Part shown: positions 23,322 through 31,893 of the stretch, in pieces
Layout of the letters: every line of letters starts with the position of its first letter
Position numbering within the stretch: position 1 is the first letter of the stretch
NCBI RefSeq assembly: GCF_036014115.1
Contig: NZ_CP107913.1
Location: forward strand, 9,318,501-9,382,500
DNA from: Streptomyces sp. NBC_00448
Lineage (GTDB): Bacteria; Actinomycetota; Actinomycetes; Streptomycetales; Streptomycetaceae
Reading direction: 5' to 3'
DNA: 64,000 nt
Position numbers and translations under genes: made by a program
Notes under the pieces: model-generated
What the model saw: the letters and a program-made list of their open reading frames with translations, nothing else
What the model was told of the DNA's origin: nothing
Databases searched by the model: none

Positions 23322-23464
23322 GCTCACCACTTCCTTCACGGGTCCACGCGCCCGGGCCGAAGCCTACGGCGCCGGGCTGTGGGCCGGGCCCGGACGGGGA
23401 CGGCCGACGACCGCCCCGATCCGGACCCGCCGGGCCCGCCGGGCCCGCGCTCGATGAGGTCCGG

Positions 23465-24928
23465 TCACTCCGACTTGTCGCCGACGACCGTCCCGCCCGC
23501 CACCATGGCCAACTCGCCGTGCTCCGGCTCGTCGTTCGCGCCCGCGCCGCGCCGCGCGGCGGGGATGAGGGTCGCCGCGAGCGTCGCGATGACCAGGGCG
23601 CCGGCCAGCATGGCGAACCCGTGGGTGTAGCCGGCCTCCTTGGGCAGGCCGCCGGCACCGGTGTCGGCGGTGACGATGCTGGCCATCAAGGCGGCACCGA
23701 TCGAGCCTCCGATGGTGCGGATGTTGGCGTTCATGCCGCTGGCGACGCCGGTCTGCTCCGGCGGCACCGCGTTGACGATCAGGCTGGACATGGCCGCGAA
23801 GGCCAGGCCGAAGCCGATGCCCATGACGCCGGTGGCGACGAAGATCTCCCACTTGTCCTGGTGGGCGAAGGCGAGGATGGCCATCGAGGCGACGCCGACC
23901 AGGCAGCCGATCACGACGACGGCCTTGCCGCCGATCAGCCGGGCGAGCCGGCCGGACCACATGCCGACGAAGAACATCGTGACGGTCGAGGGGAGCAGCA
24001 TCAGACCCGACGCGGTGATGCTCGCGCCGAATCCGTAGCCGGCGCTCGACGGGGTCTGGACGAACTCCGGCAGGAACGCGAAGACCGCGTACATCCCGAC
24101 GCCGATCAGCAGGGCGACCAGGTTGTTGGTCCACACCGCGGTACGCCGCATCATGCCCATGTCGATCAGCGGGGACGCCGAGCGCTGCTCCACCATGACC
24201 CAGGCGACCGCGAGCACGGCGGCGGCGACGATCAGCCCGATCACCTTGGCCGAGCCCCAGCCCCAGTCCGGTGCCTCGCTGAGCGCGACCAGCAGGGCCA
24301 CCAGCCACGCCGACAGCAGGATGCCGGGCAGCCAGCTGATCCTGCCTTCCGTGCGCACCGGCGACTCCGGCACGAAGAAGTGGGCCGCCACCGCCGCGGC
24401 GACGGTGAGGATCATCGGCAGCCAGAACAGCCAGTGGTAGTCAAGGGCGTTGACGATCGGGCCGGCCAGCACGATGCCCAGGCCCGCGCCGACCGCGCTG
24501 AGCGAGGCGATCGCCCCGACCGCGCCGTTCAGCTTCTCCTTGGGGAACTCGTCGCGGATGATCCCGAACGCCAGCGGGAGCACGCCGCCGCCGATGCCCT
24601 GGATGACCCGGGCGATGATCATCACCGTCACGTTGGTGGCGAGCGCGGCCAGCAGCGATCCCACGGACAGGGCGACCAGGGTCGCCACGAACACGCGCTC
24701 CTTGCCGATCATGTCGCCGATGCGGCCCATGATCGGCGTGAATATCGACGCCGAGAGCAGATACGCCGTCAGCACCCAGGTGACGGTGTTCTGACTCGTG
24801 TGCAGGTCCACCGCGATGACGCCCAGCACCGGTGTCACCAGCGACTGGAGCAGCGCGTACGCGGCGACGGCCGCCGCCAGCACCGCGAATGTGACCTGAT
24901 GATGTGTACGCCGCTCCGTCGTGGCCAT
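23465..24928 (-). CDS. MFS drug exporter, DHA2 (14-helix) family
   Basis: 487 residues with 14 predicted helices. The motif A loop is GRIGDMIGKERVFV and motif C-type ARVIQGIGGGVLPLAFGIIR lies in helix 4-5, as in EmrB/QacA/Mmr proton antiporters. LDYHWLFWLPM is the conserved motif before helix 6. The start ATG 24928 follows GGGAGCT. Exports hydrophobic drugs or natural products in this family; substrate unknown. The 5' region carries two GGAATNNNNATTCC palindromes, and the next gene downstream encodes a TetR. Confidence 0.92.
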   Translation of the reverse strand: MATTERRTHHQVTFAVLAAAVAAYALLQSLVTPVLGVIAVDLHTSQNTVTWVLTAYLLSASIFTPIMGRIGDMIGKERVFVATLVALSVGSLLAALATNVTVMIIARVIQGIGGGVLPLAFGIIRDEFPKEKLNGAVGAIASLSAVGAGLGIVLAGPIVNALDYHWLFWLPMILTVAAAVAAHFFVPESPVRTEGRISWLPGILLSAWLVALLVALSEAPDWGWGSAKVIGLIVAAAVLAVAWVMVEQRSASPLIDMGMMRRTAVWTNNLVALLIGVGMYAVFAFLPEFVQTPSSAGYGFGASITASGLMLLPSTVTMFFVGMWSGRLARLIGGKAVVVIGCLVGVASMAILAFAHQDKWEIFVATGVMGIGFGLAFAAMSSLIVNAVPPEQTGVASGMNANIRTIGGSIGAALMASIVTADTGAGGLPKEAGYTHGFAMLAGALVIATLAATLIPAARRGAGANDEPEHGELAMVAGGTVVGDKSE

Positions 24929-24956
24929 AGAGCTCCCTCGGTTCCCGTTCCGTAAG

Positions 24957-24972
24957 CGGAATGCGCATTCCG
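24957..24972. promoter_or_regulatory. Operator palindrome 1 of the MFS/TetR operon
   Basis: Perfect 16-bp palindrome CGGAATGCGCATTCCG, 29 bp upstream of the exporter start. The core GGAAT-N4-ATTCC is repeated at 24995-25008. Probably bound by the TetR protein encoded at 22692. Confidence 0.68.
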
Positions 24973-24994
24973 ATCCTAGGAGGGTAGCGGATGA

Positions 24995-25008
24995 GGAATG
25001 GAGATTCC
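24995..25008. promoter_or_regulatory. Operator palindrome 2 of the MFS/TetR operon
   Basis: GGAATGGAGATTCC: the same half-sites and spacing as the palindrome at 24957-24972, placed 37-38 bp further upstream. Two sites on the DNA suggest cooperative binding. Confidence 0.6.
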
Positions 25009-25092
25009 GCTTCGGGGTGGGGGTGCGGAGGTGCAACGGGATGAGAGGTGCGTCACAACGGAGCGGACTCGGGCGCAGCAGACGAAGAGCGC

Positions 25093-25110
25093 CTGGAGGC
25101 AGCCCTCCAG
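25093..25110 (-). terminator. Hairpin after the DUF6215-like gene
   Basis: CTGGAGG (25093-25099) and its complement (25104-25110) around a 4-nt loop, about 50 bp beyond the stop codon of the gene ending at 25157. Short but correctly placed. Confidence 0.4.
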
Positions 25111-25156
25111 ACGCTGAGTCGGCAACGACCGGGTGCGGAGCACGCGCCCGCGGCTT

Positions 25157-25951
25157 TCAGCCCTCGGCGGTCCACCCCGGGATGGTGGGCAGCACCTTCT
25201 GCGCGACGCTCAGCAGCGCCGCGTCGTCCGCCGCCCCGCCGTCCGTGCGCCACAGGGTGAACTCGAACGAGCCGCCGCTGTCCTTCGCGTCCAGGGCCAC
25301 GGCGAGGGAACGCGCCGGGACGCCGGGGCGGCTGTCGGAGTCGCTCCCGTCGAGCCGGAAGCTGATGCTGAGGGTGCGGTCCGCGTACAGGACCGCGGTG
25401 CGGCCCAGCACCGTCTGCCGCCGCGCGTCGTCGCCGTCCCCGAGCAGGGACGCGTACTCGGTCACCGGCATACGGTCGTAACTGGCCGCCAGGTTCACGG
25501 TGTAGGTGCCGAACTCCACGCGGGCCGAGGGAGTGGCGGTCTCGTGGCCGCCGGGAGACGTGAAGGCGCCGTCGCTGCCGCTCGCGGTCTTCGCCGTCTC
25601 GCCCGGAGCGCCCAGGAGGTCGGCGAGGTCGGGACGGTTCAGCGCCTCGCACAGTTGCAGCCCGGAGGCTTGTCGGGGCGCCTTCGCCGCCTTCTTCGCG
25701 CCACCGTTCGCGCTGCCCTTCGCGCCGTCCTTGGCGCCGTCCTTGGCGCCCTCCTCCGCGGCCCCCGTCGACGCCGTCGCGGACCGCCCGCCCGGGCAGG
25801 TGGCCGGCGCCGAGGCGCTCTCGCCGTGCGACGACGACGTCTTCTGAACGGTCCACAGACCCACCGCGAGCACCCCCACCAGTACCACGGCCGTCACGGC
25901 CTGCCCCCACGCGCCCGCGCCCTTCGCGGGCGCGTCCTTCTCGTCCGTCAT
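25157..25951 (-). CDS. Membrane-anchored DUF6215-like protein
   Basis: 264 residues from ATG 25951 (MTDEKDAP), which follows GGTGGGGG. GAGAWGQAVTAVVLVGVLAV begins a single N-terminal membrane helix. A low-complexity Ala/Lys/Gly linker (EEGAKDGAKDGAKGSANGGA) follows, then an extracellular domain with two cysteines and alternating beta strands. The arrangement and the N-terminal GAGAWGQA signature match what I recall of streptomycete DUF6215 proteins; this is recognition, not a search. It lies 42 bp after an AraC-type gene in the same direction, so they may form an operon. Confidence 0.65.
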   Translation of the reverse strand: MTDEKDAPAKGAGAWGQAVTAVVLVGVLAVGLWTVQKTSSSHGESASAPATCPGGRSATASTGAAEEGAKDGAKDGAKGSANGGAKKAAKAPRQASGLQLCEALNRPDLADLLGAPGETAKTASGSDGAFTSPGGHETATPSARVEFGTYTVNLAASYDRMPVTEYASLLGDGDDARRQTVLGRTAVLYADRTLSISFRLDGSDSDSRPGVPARSLAVALDAKDSGGSFEFTLWRTDGGAADDAALLSVAQKVLPTIPGWTAEG

Positions 25952-25993
25952 ATCCCCCACCTGCGACGATCTCCCCATACGTGCTCGGGGACC

Positions 25994-26974
25994 CTAACTC
26001 GTGATCATCGGGGCGCACAAGGCGCGGTACTCGCTGGGCGACATGCCCGTGGCGGAACGGAAGGCGCGGGTGAAGTCGGAGGGCCTCGGGTATCCCCAGC
26101 GTGCCCCGATCGCGCCGATGGGGACCGCGCGTTGGGCGGGGTCGGCCAGATCCCGGCGGCAGCGGGCGAGGCGCTGCTGACGGATGACGTCGCCGACGGT
26201 GCTGCCGTGCAACTGGAAGATGCGGTGCAGATAGCGCGTGGAGATGAAGTGCGCCGATGCGAGGGTGCCCGGCGTCAGCCCCGGATCGTGCAGGTGGGCG
26301 GTGATGAAGTCGCTGATCCGCTCGAACAGTTCGCGCTGCCGCGACTCGGCCGGAAGCAGGGCCGGCCGGTCCGCGTGGTGGGCCAGCAGAGCCGCCGTGA
26401 GATCGAGCGCGGTGCTGCCGAGCCGCGCGCTGTCCGGATACGTGAGATCGGCGTGCGCGTCGGTGAGCCCGGTCAGCATCTGGCACAGCAGCCGCCCGAC
26501 GCCCGTTCGCCCCGGAAGCGCCTGTCCGCACAGCGGCGCGACGGCCCGCTCCGGCAGCGGCAGAAGGCGCCGGGGGAACTGCAGCAGCAACGCCCTGGCC
26601 CCCGCCGGGTCCGGACCCGCGGTGGCGCTGAACGGCCGTGAACTGTCGTACAGCAGCAGGTCGTCGGGGCCGAGCGCGGCGTACGCCCGGGCCTGTTCGA
26701 TGCTCTGCTGTCCGGTGAGGGTCAGCGCGAGCTGGTACTGCTCGGGGTCGCACTGCCGGATGAGCCGCGGTGTGCGCCGGGAGTTGAGCGGCGAGTACGA
26801 CATCACCGACAGTTGCACCGGCCCGAGGGCCATGGTCCGGATTCGGGCTCTGATCCGGTCGGGCGAGAGGAAGTCGATACGGGTGGCCATGAGGGCCTGT
26901 TCCGTGGTCTCCACCCAGGCCGCCGCCCGGTCGGAGGGTGGGAGGTGGGCGGTGTCCAGCACGGTGGTGAGCAT
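25994..26974 (-). CDS. AraC family regulator
   Basis: 326 residues. The N-terminal two-thirds matches the AraC-binding-like domain common in actinobacteria (AAAWVETTEQAL, then SYSPLNSRRTPRLIRQCDPE). The C-terminal 100 residues are a double HTH: LASAHFISTRYLHRIFQLHG and IGARWGYPRPSDFTRAFRSA followed by GMSPSEYR. ATG 26974 follows AGGGAACG. It probably controls the membrane protein gene that follows or a distant target; the ligand is unknown. Confidence 0.88.
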   Translation of the reverse strand: MLTTVLDTAHLPPSDRAAAWVETTEQALMATRIDFLSPDRIRARIRTMALGPVQLSVMSYSPLNSRRTPRLIRQCDPEQYQLALTLTGQQSIEQARAYAALGPDDLLLYDSSRPFSATAGPDPAGARALLLQFPRRLLPLPERAVAPLCGQALPGRTGVGRLLCQMLTGLTDAHADLTYPDSARLGSTALDLTAALLAHHADRPALLPAESRQRELFERISDFITAHLHDPGLTPGTLASAHFISTRYLHRIFQLHGSTVGDVIRQQRLARCRRDLADPAQRAVPIGAIGARWGYPRPSDFTRAFRSATGMSPSEYRALCAPMITS

Positions 26975-27198
26975 GACGTTCCCTGGGTGGTGCCGGCTGA
27001 TCGGGCCGATGTGACGGAGGGTCGCCCGTCCACCGGCCACGTATCCGATCATCGCCGGTGGGTGGCGGCCCCGAACAGTGCGGAGTGCGCCAAGTCGCGT
27101 GCGCCGCAGGCTCAAGACACGACCGGGCCGGACGGGACGCTGGATCACGGACGCCGGGCCGGACGGCGGGACCGCCTTCGCGGCGGCCCACCCACCCC

Positions 27199-27251
27199 CG
27201 TCCACGGGGGGAGCACCCGACGAACCGTCCACGGGGGAGCACCCGAAGAAC
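27199..27251. repeat. 26/27-bp tandem duplication
   Basis: Two adjacent copies starting with CGTCCACGGGGG (27199-27225 and 27226-27251) differ by one G and one C/A change. They lie in the 470-bp gap upstream of the AraC gene, which holds no credible gene. Confidence 0.75.
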
Positions 27252-27348
27252 GTACGCAAGCACCTCGCCGCCCCTGGAAGTGACCGGTACGCGCCCGAGG
27301 CGGACCACCTCGGGAGCGCACCGCCGGGGGCAGCGGACCGTTAATCAT

Positions 27349-27377
27349 TTGCCGGGGGCCGGGGGAGCGGTTAGGTT
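27349..27377 (+). promoter_or_regulatory. Predicted promoter of leader ORF and GNAT gene
   Basis: TTGCCG (27349-27354), 17-bp spacer, TAGGTT (27372-27377). The same -35 sequence and spacing recur at 28528-28556. Pattern match only. Confidence 0.5.
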
Positions 27378-27448
27378 CGCCCGGCTGTCCATGTCGTTCC
27401 GGGGGGTCTTCCGGGCCGGCACCGTCGTGACCAGGAGGTGTGGAGCTC

Positions 27449-27547
27449 ATGCGCAGGAGTGACCAGCAGGTGAGTCCGCGTACCGACCTTTCCCACCTCC
27501 TCACACTCACGACGGAGACACCTTGTCGTTTCACATCACCGCACTGA
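27449..27547 (+). CDS. Possible leader peptide overlapping GNAT start
   Basis: A 32-codon frame from ATG 27449, preceded by a near-perfect AGGAGGTGTGGAGCTC. It ends at TGA 27545-27547, 25 nt inside the following gene in a different frame. The peptide (MRRSDQQVSPRTDLSHLLTL at its start) has no recognisable motif. Its good ribosome site and overlap with a TTG-initiated gene suggest translational coupling. It could be a chance frame. Confidence 0.4.
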   Translation: MRRSDQQVSPRTDLSHLLTLTTETPCRFTSPH

Positions 27548-28404
27548 CCGACCCCGCGCAGGGGTCGCACAGCCGACGTCTCGCCTGGCTGGCGTCCGAC
27601 GCCGACTCCATCCCCGTCGGCACGGCCTTCCTGCGGCTGTCCACCGATCCCGGGCAGAAGCACCTGGCCGAACTGACCCTCGGCGTCCACCCCGTGGAGC
27701 GGCGCGCGGGCGTCGGTTCGGGGCTCCTGGAGACCGCCGTGGCCGCCGCCCGGGACGACACCAGACGCTGCGTCATCGCGCAGGCCGAGGCCGGGTCACC
27801 CGGCGATCGCTTCCTGCCGGCCCGCGGCTTCCGCAAAGTCCTGACCCTGCGCTTCGCCCGCCTGCCGCTGGCCGACGTGGACGACGCCGCCCTCGCCGCG
27901 GTCGTCGCGCACCCGCACCCCGGCTACCGGCTGGCGTCGTGGCACGGCACCGTCCCCGACCACCTCGCCCCGACCTTCGCCGCCTCACGCCGGGCCATGG
28001 ACGACATGCCCATGGACGACACCGACTACGGCACCATGACCTGGGACGTGGACCGGGTGCGGGCCGTGGCGAAGGCCGTCGCGGATCGCGGCGACCACCT
28101 GCACACCGTCGTCGCCCTCGACACCCGCGACGACTCGATCGCCGGCTTCACCGAACTCGTCGTCCCCGGCGGCGGATCGGGTGACGGGCAGCACTACGGC
28201 ACCGCGGTGCTGCCCGAGCACCGCGGGCACGGCCTCGGCCGCTGGATGAAGGCCGAGTCGATCCGCCAGGCCCGCGCGGAACACCCCGACCTCGGCGGCC
28301 TCCTGACCGACACCGCCGACAGCAACACCCCCATGCGACGCGTCAACGACAGCCTCGGCTACACGCCCACCCACACGACGCTCCAGTACCAACTCGACCT
28401 GTAG
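27523..28404 (+). CDS. Tandem GNAT acetyltransferase
   Basis: 293 residues with two GNAT domains. The first has LTLGVHPVERRAGVGSGLLE (acetyl-CoA loop, about 50-70); the second has TAVLPEHRGHGLGRWMKAES and DSNTPMRRVNDSLGYTPT near the C-terminus. Two-domain GNATs of this shape include mycothiol-synthase-like and aminoglycoside-type enzymes; the substrate is not clear. The start is an unusual TTG (27523) with GGAGAC upstream, and it lies within a small upstream frame. Confidence 0.85.
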   Translation: MSFHITALTDPAQGSHSRRLAWLASDADSIPVGTAFLRLSTDPGQKHLAELTLGVHPVERRAGVGSGLLETAVAAARDDTRRCVIAQAEAGSPGDRFLPARGFRKVLTLRFARLPLADVDDAALAAVVAHPHPGYRLASWHGTVPDHLAPTFAASRRAMDDMPMDDTDYGTMTWDVDRVRAVAKAVADRGDHLHTVVALDTRDDSIAGFTELVVPGGGSGDGQHYGTAVLPEHRGHGLGRWMKAESIRQARAEHPDLGGLLTDTADSNTPMRRVNDSLGYTPTHTTLQYQLDL

Positions 28405-28424
28405 TCGGCCCCACCAGCAACAAC

Positions 28425-28462
28425 CGGCCGGCCCGGACGAGCCCCCTCGTCCGGCCCGGCCG
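28425..28462 (+). terminator. Hairpin terminator after GNAT gene
   Basis: 17-bp arms (28425-28441 and 28446-28462) with one internal mismatch and a CCCC loop, 20 bp after the stop codon. Confidence 0.75.
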
Positions 28463-28525
28463 TCCGCCGTCGTGACGGACCTCAACTCCTCTGCTCCTAA
28501 GACCCGTTGGTCGTTGACCCCGAAC

Positions 28526-28556
28526 ACTTGCCGATTTGTCAAGTGCTCGCTAGATT
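28526..28556 (+). promoter_or_regulatory. Promoter with overlapping inverted repeat
   Basis: TTGCCG (28528-28533), 17 bp, TAGATT (28551-28556). The inverted repeat ACTTG (28526-28530) and CAAGT (28540-28544) covers the -35 region and could be the operator of the winged-helix regulator encoded in this operon. Confidence 0.5.
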
Positions 28557-28603
28557 GGAAAGTAGTTGCAGGATCGGACAGTGGACCGGGGGAAGTGGTC
28601 GGG

Positions 28604-29026
28604 GTGGCGGACGAACCGATGGACGTACCAGCGGCGATGGCGCGGATCGAGGATGCGCGGCGCCAGGTGGAGGACGGCAGACGCTGGCGGGCCATGGGCT
28701 TCGCGCTGGTCGCAGTGGTGACGTTGGCCTACTTCGCGCTGATGGGCGGGGTCGACGATGCGTCGTCCGGCCTGCCGGGGGTGGTGCTGACGATGGCGCC
28801 GACTATGGTGGTCCTGTCGATGGCGGAGGTCTGGAACCGGCACCGCTCGCCGGACAGTCGGCGGTCGGTGCGGCGGGAGCACCGACTGGCGGTCGTGTTC
28901 GGCATGCTCGTCTTCGTGGCAGGTGCGCTCGCCACGCTGTTGCCGCACCCTTGGCCGGCCGCGCTGGTCGGCATCGTGCCCGCCGTGCCCTGCGTGGCCG
29001 GTGCGTGGTTGGCCGTCCAGGCGTGA
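28604..29026 (+). CDS. Four-helix membrane protein
   Basis: 140 residues from GTG 28604 (MADEPMDVPAAMARIEDA), with GGGGGAAG upstream. A short amphipathic N-terminus precedes four hydrophobic helices, the first being FALVAVVTLAYFALM and the last VGIVPAVPCVAGAWLAV. I do not recognise a domain. Its stop codon overlaps the start of a winged-helix regulator (GTGA), a pairing common in actinobacteria where the membrane protein and a PadR/ArsR-like regulator travel together. Confidence 0.72.
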   Translation: MADEPMDVPAAMARIEDARRQVEDGRRWRAMGFALVAVVTLAYFALMGGVDDASSGLPGVVLTMAPTMVVLSMAEVWNRHRSPDSRRSVRREHRLAVVFGMLVFVAGALATLLPHPWPAALVGIVPAVPCVAGAWLAVQA

Positions 29027-29370
29027 GCGAGGTCGGACGACACCCGCGGCACATGCTCGACGAACTGATCCACTCGCCGGTGCGGCTGTCCATCATGGCC
29101 ACGCTGGCAGCCGCGGAAGAGGCCGACTTCCGCTTTCTGCGCGAGTCGTTGGAGATCAGCGACTCGCTGCTGTCCAAGCACGCTGCGCAGTTGGAGGCGT
29201 CGGGATACATCCGGGTCACCAAGGGCTTCGTGGACAAGCGCGCGAGTACCTGGTACTCCCTGACCGAGGACGGCAGGACCGCCTTCGCGCGCTACCGGCG
29301 CACCCTCGCCGACATCCTCGGCGGCCCGGCAGCGGACGACGCGAAGCCGGACACCCGGCCACACTCCTGA
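29023..29370 (+). CDS. Winged-helix transcriptional regulator
   Basis: 115 residues from GTG 29023. LDELIHSPVRLSIMATLAAA, then LRESLEISDSLLSKHAAQLE and SGYIRVTKGFVDKR form a complete winged helix of the MarR/ArsR-like DNA-binding type (HTH_27-like). No metal-binding cysteines are present. It overlaps the upstream membrane-protein gene by 4 bp, so the two are co-expressed and it probably autoregulates through the ACTTG/CAAGT repeat. Confidence 0.82.
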   Translation: MSEVGRHPRHMLDELIHSPVRLSIMATLAAAEEADFRFLRESLEISDSLLSKHAAQLEASGYIRVTKGFVDKRASTWYSLTEDGRTAFARYRRTLADILGGPAADDAKPDTRPHS

Positions 29371-29483
29371 ACCGAGGCCACGCCGCTGCCGGAGTGGATG
29401 TCACCGGCGCTCCCGTCGAACAGCCCCGCCGGGCAAGGAAATCGGCTTGGCCCGGCGGCTCGGGCCGGAGAATGATCGGCCCC

Positions 29484-30059
29484 ATGGGCGCCGATATCCA
29501 CGGGTACGTCGAGTGCAGGCCGACCTACGGCACGCTCGACGAGGACGACGCGAGTTGGTACCCGGCGATCGACCTGAACATGCTGTACGGAGGGCGGGAC
29601 TACGACGCGTTCGGCTGCCTGTTCGGCGTGCGGAACTACGCCGGGTTCCGGCCGTTGGCCGCCGGGCGCGGACTGCCCCACGACGTGTCGGACCACGTCC
29701 GGCAGGAGTTCGAGTCGTTCCCCGACCTCCACCACAGCCCGACATGGATCGGCTGGCCGGAGCTGGCGTCGGTCGACTGGGACGAAGCCGCGGAGCGGGT
29801 GGACGGTCGGGTCCACGAGTACGTCCGTGCGCCCGGGGGCGGTTGGGAGCTCGCCGGCAAGTCGTTCCAGGACACGACGGGTCGGCCCGAGGGCGCACAG
29901 TGGGCCTCGGGCGGCCGCTGCTTCCGCGTCGCCCGGATGACCCGCCGTGAGGCCGTCCCGGCGGACGGCGAATGGGCCCCGGTGTGGACGGTCATGCGCA
30001 CCCTCGTGGCCGTCCACGGCGGCGGGAACGTGCGGCTGGCCGTCTGGTTCGACAACTGA
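29484..30059 (+). CDS. Conserved hypothetical protein
   Basis: 191 residues from ATG 29484. The N-terminus MGADIHGYVECR and the pattern LLYGGRDYDAFGCLFGVRNY-like (here LNMLYGGRDYDAFGCLFGVR) are familiar from hypothetical proteins of both actinobacteria and their phages; function unknown. No signal peptide or membrane segment. GGAG lies 13 nt upstream, a little far. An ATG at 29472 is an alternative start. Single gene. Confidence 0.7.
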   Translation: MGADIHGYVECRPTYGTLDEDDASWYPAIDLNMLYGGRDYDAFGCLFGVRNYAGFRPLAAGRGLPHDVSDHVRQEFESFPDLHHSPTWIGWPELASVDWDEAAERVDGRVHEYVRAPGGGWELAGKSFQDTTGRPEGAQWASGGRCFRVARMTRREAVPADGEWAPVWTVMRTLVAVHGGGNVRLAVWFDN

Positions 30060-30170
30060 CGTCGCACGGGCGGGGGGCGGGGTTCGAACGGGGCGTACAG
30101 GATGTGCGGATACGGCAACAATTCGGGGCGGCGGTGATTCGAAGGGGCGCGGGGCGAGAACCGGGTAGGT

Positions 30171-30875
30171 ATGCGTACCACGTCATCGCAGAGCCGAAGG
30201 AAGGCCGCCGGACGGCACCCCCTGGCGCGTACGGCCCCGTTCGCCGCGGCGGCCGTCGCGGTGCTGGCGCTCGGCGCGGCCGGGTGCGGCAACAGCGGCA
30301 AGGTGTCGGACACGTCCGCGCGGTCGACGTCGCCGACGGCGAGCCCGGCGGGCGGTTCCGGCGCCGCGGCCCCGAGCGGCAGCGCGGCGCCCGGATCGAC
30401 GGCGGGGACGGTCGTACCGCGGTCCGCCGTACCGGGGGCGTCCGCGCCGCAGTCCACGGCCGCGCAGCCCGAGGCGGCCGGCAGCCGATGCACCGTCACC
30501 GACCTGACCATGCGGCTCGGCCGCGGCGACCCGGGTGCGGGCCAGGTGTACTATCCCCTGCGATTCACGAACACCTCTTCACGCACCTGCGTCCTCGACG
30601 GCTTCCCGGGGGTGTCGCTGATCCGCGGCGACGGCAGCACGATAGGGAAGCCCGCCGGCCGGCAGGGGCCGCGGGGCGCCGCGGTCGGCCTCAAGCCGGG
30701 CGCGAGTGTCGAGGCGGACCTGCACACGCTCAACCAGGGGGTCGACGGTGACAGTTGCTGGCGCAGACCGACCCTGCTCAAGGCGTACCCGCCCGGGTCG
30801 AAGGACGCCATGACCCTGGCCACGGGTGATCCCGTGGTCTGCGGCGGCACGTTCGACGTGGGGAGCGTCCACTGA
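30171..30875 (+). CDS. DUF4232 lipoprotein
   Basis: 234 residues. The basic N-terminus and hydrophobic core AAAAVAVLALGAAGCGN form a lipoprotein-type signal with the lipidated Cys near residue 39. A long Ser/Pro/Ala-rich linker follows. The C-terminal 130 residues are a DUF4232 domain: CTVTDLTMRLGRG, LRFTNTSSRTCVLDGFPGVS, and GDPVVCGGTF with conserved cysteines. Role unknown; these proteins are on the outer face of the membrane in streptomycetes. ATG 30171 is preceded by GGGTAGGT. Confidence 0.83.
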   Translation: MRTTSSQSRRKAAGRHPLARTAPFAAAAVAVLALGAAGCGNSGKVSDTSARSTSPTASPAGGSGAAAPSGSAAPGSTAGTVVPRSAVPGASAPQSTAAQPEAAGSRCTVTDLTMRLGRGDPGAGQVYYPLRFTNTSSRTCVLDGFPGVSLIRGDGSTIGKPAGRQGPRGAAVGLKPGASVEADLHTLNQGVDGDSCWRRPTLLKAYPPGSKDAMTLATGDPVVCGGTFDVGSVH

Positions 30876-30901
30876 GCCGGAGCACCGAACCGCTCGCACC
30901 C

Positions 30902-30945
30902 ACCCGTACCCGCACCGACCCGTACCCGTGTCCGTACCCGAACCC
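30902..30945. repeat. Degenerate ACCCGT tandem repeat
   Basis: About 44 bp of imperfect ACCCGT/ACCCGC hexamers in the short gap before the lysozyme gene. Confidence 0.5.
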
Positions 30946-30989
30946 ACGGACGAACCACCGCACAGCACCACGTGAGTGAAAGGCCGCCC

Positions 30990-31829
30990 ATGACCGTCAA
31001 GGGCATCGACGTTGCGTCCTACCAGTCCAGCACCTACAGCACCTCCGGCCTCGGCTTCGTCATGGTCAAGGCCACCGAGGGCACCAGTTACGTCAACCCC
31101 AAGCACGCCGCGCAGGTCGCCCACGCCCGGGCCGCGGGCGTGGCCGTCGGCCACTACCACTTCGCCCGGCCCGGCAGCATGGCCACGCAGGTCACCTACT
31201 TCCTCCAGCACGCCGGGGTGAACGCCGGCGACATCCTCGCCATGGACTGGGAGGACACGGGCGTGTCGGGAGCGGACAAGGACGCCTTCATCAAGGCGCT
31301 GCAGAAGGCGTCGGCCGCCCACCGGGTGCTGCTCTACTGCAACCTCGACTTCTGGCTGCACCGCGACACCACCTCCTTCTGCGGGGACGGCCTGTGGATC
31401 GCCGACCCCGGCGCGGCCGCCGGCCACCCGCGGGTGGAGCACGCCTGGACCATCCACCAGTACAGCTCGACCGACGGCATGGACCTCAACGTCGCCCACT
31501 TCGCCGACACCGCCGCGCTCACCACCTGGGCCGCGAAGAGCACGTCGGGCGGCGCCCCGAGCTACGAGGCGTTCCCGGGCGCGGCCTGGTTCACCGTCGG
31601 CCGCAAGTCCCCGATCGTGGCCGCGATGCACGCCCGCCTGGTCGCGGTCGGCTGCGACCACTACAAGAGCACCGCGAACAAGGACGTCATCGGCTCCGGC
31701 GACATCGCCTCCTACGAGGCATGGCAGCGCAAGTACAGCACCGACCACCACAAGGGCTGGACCGGCGCCGCCCTCAAGTGGCCTCCCGGCAAAGAGAGTT
31801 GGGACGCCCTGCACGTACCGAAGGCGTGA
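30990..31829 (+). CDS. GH25 lysozyme (N-acetylmuramidase)
   Basis: 279 residues. GH25 catalytic domain at about 3-185: VKGIDVASYQ with Asp7, KATEGTSYVNP, GHYHFARPG, and the catalytic MDWEDTG with Asp86 and Glu88. The C-terminal 80 residues (FTVGRKSPIVAAMHARLVAV, VIGSGDIASYEAWQRKYS) look like a peptidoglycan- or cell-wall-binding module seen in phage endolysins. There is no signal peptide, so it may act with a holin, be exported otherwise, or be a domesticated endolysin. Start ATG 30990 has GAAAGG upstream. Confidence 0.88.
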   Translation: MTVKGIDVASYQSSTYSTSGLGFVMVKATEGTSYVNPKHAAQVAHARAAGVAVGHYHFARPGSMATQVTYFLQHAGVNAGDILAMDWEDTGVSGADKDAFIKALQKASAAHRVLLYCNLDFWLHRDTTSFCGDGLWIADPGAAAGHPRVEHAWTIHQYSSTDGMDLNVAHFADTAALTTWAAKSTSGGAPSYEAFPGAAWFTVGRKSPIVAAMHARLVAVGCDHYKSTANKDVIGSGDIASYEAWQRKYSTDHHKGWTGAALKWPPGKESWDALHVPKA

Positions 31830-31893
31830 CCCGCACCTCGTCGCGTTCCGCCCGGCCGATGCGGGCCCGCGCCCGGCAGAGGTACGGGCGCCG

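Noticed and set aside
25053..27308. Long minus-strand frame of about 750 codons
   Set aside because: Shadow of the DUF6215-like and AraC genes in another frame; no coherent domain.
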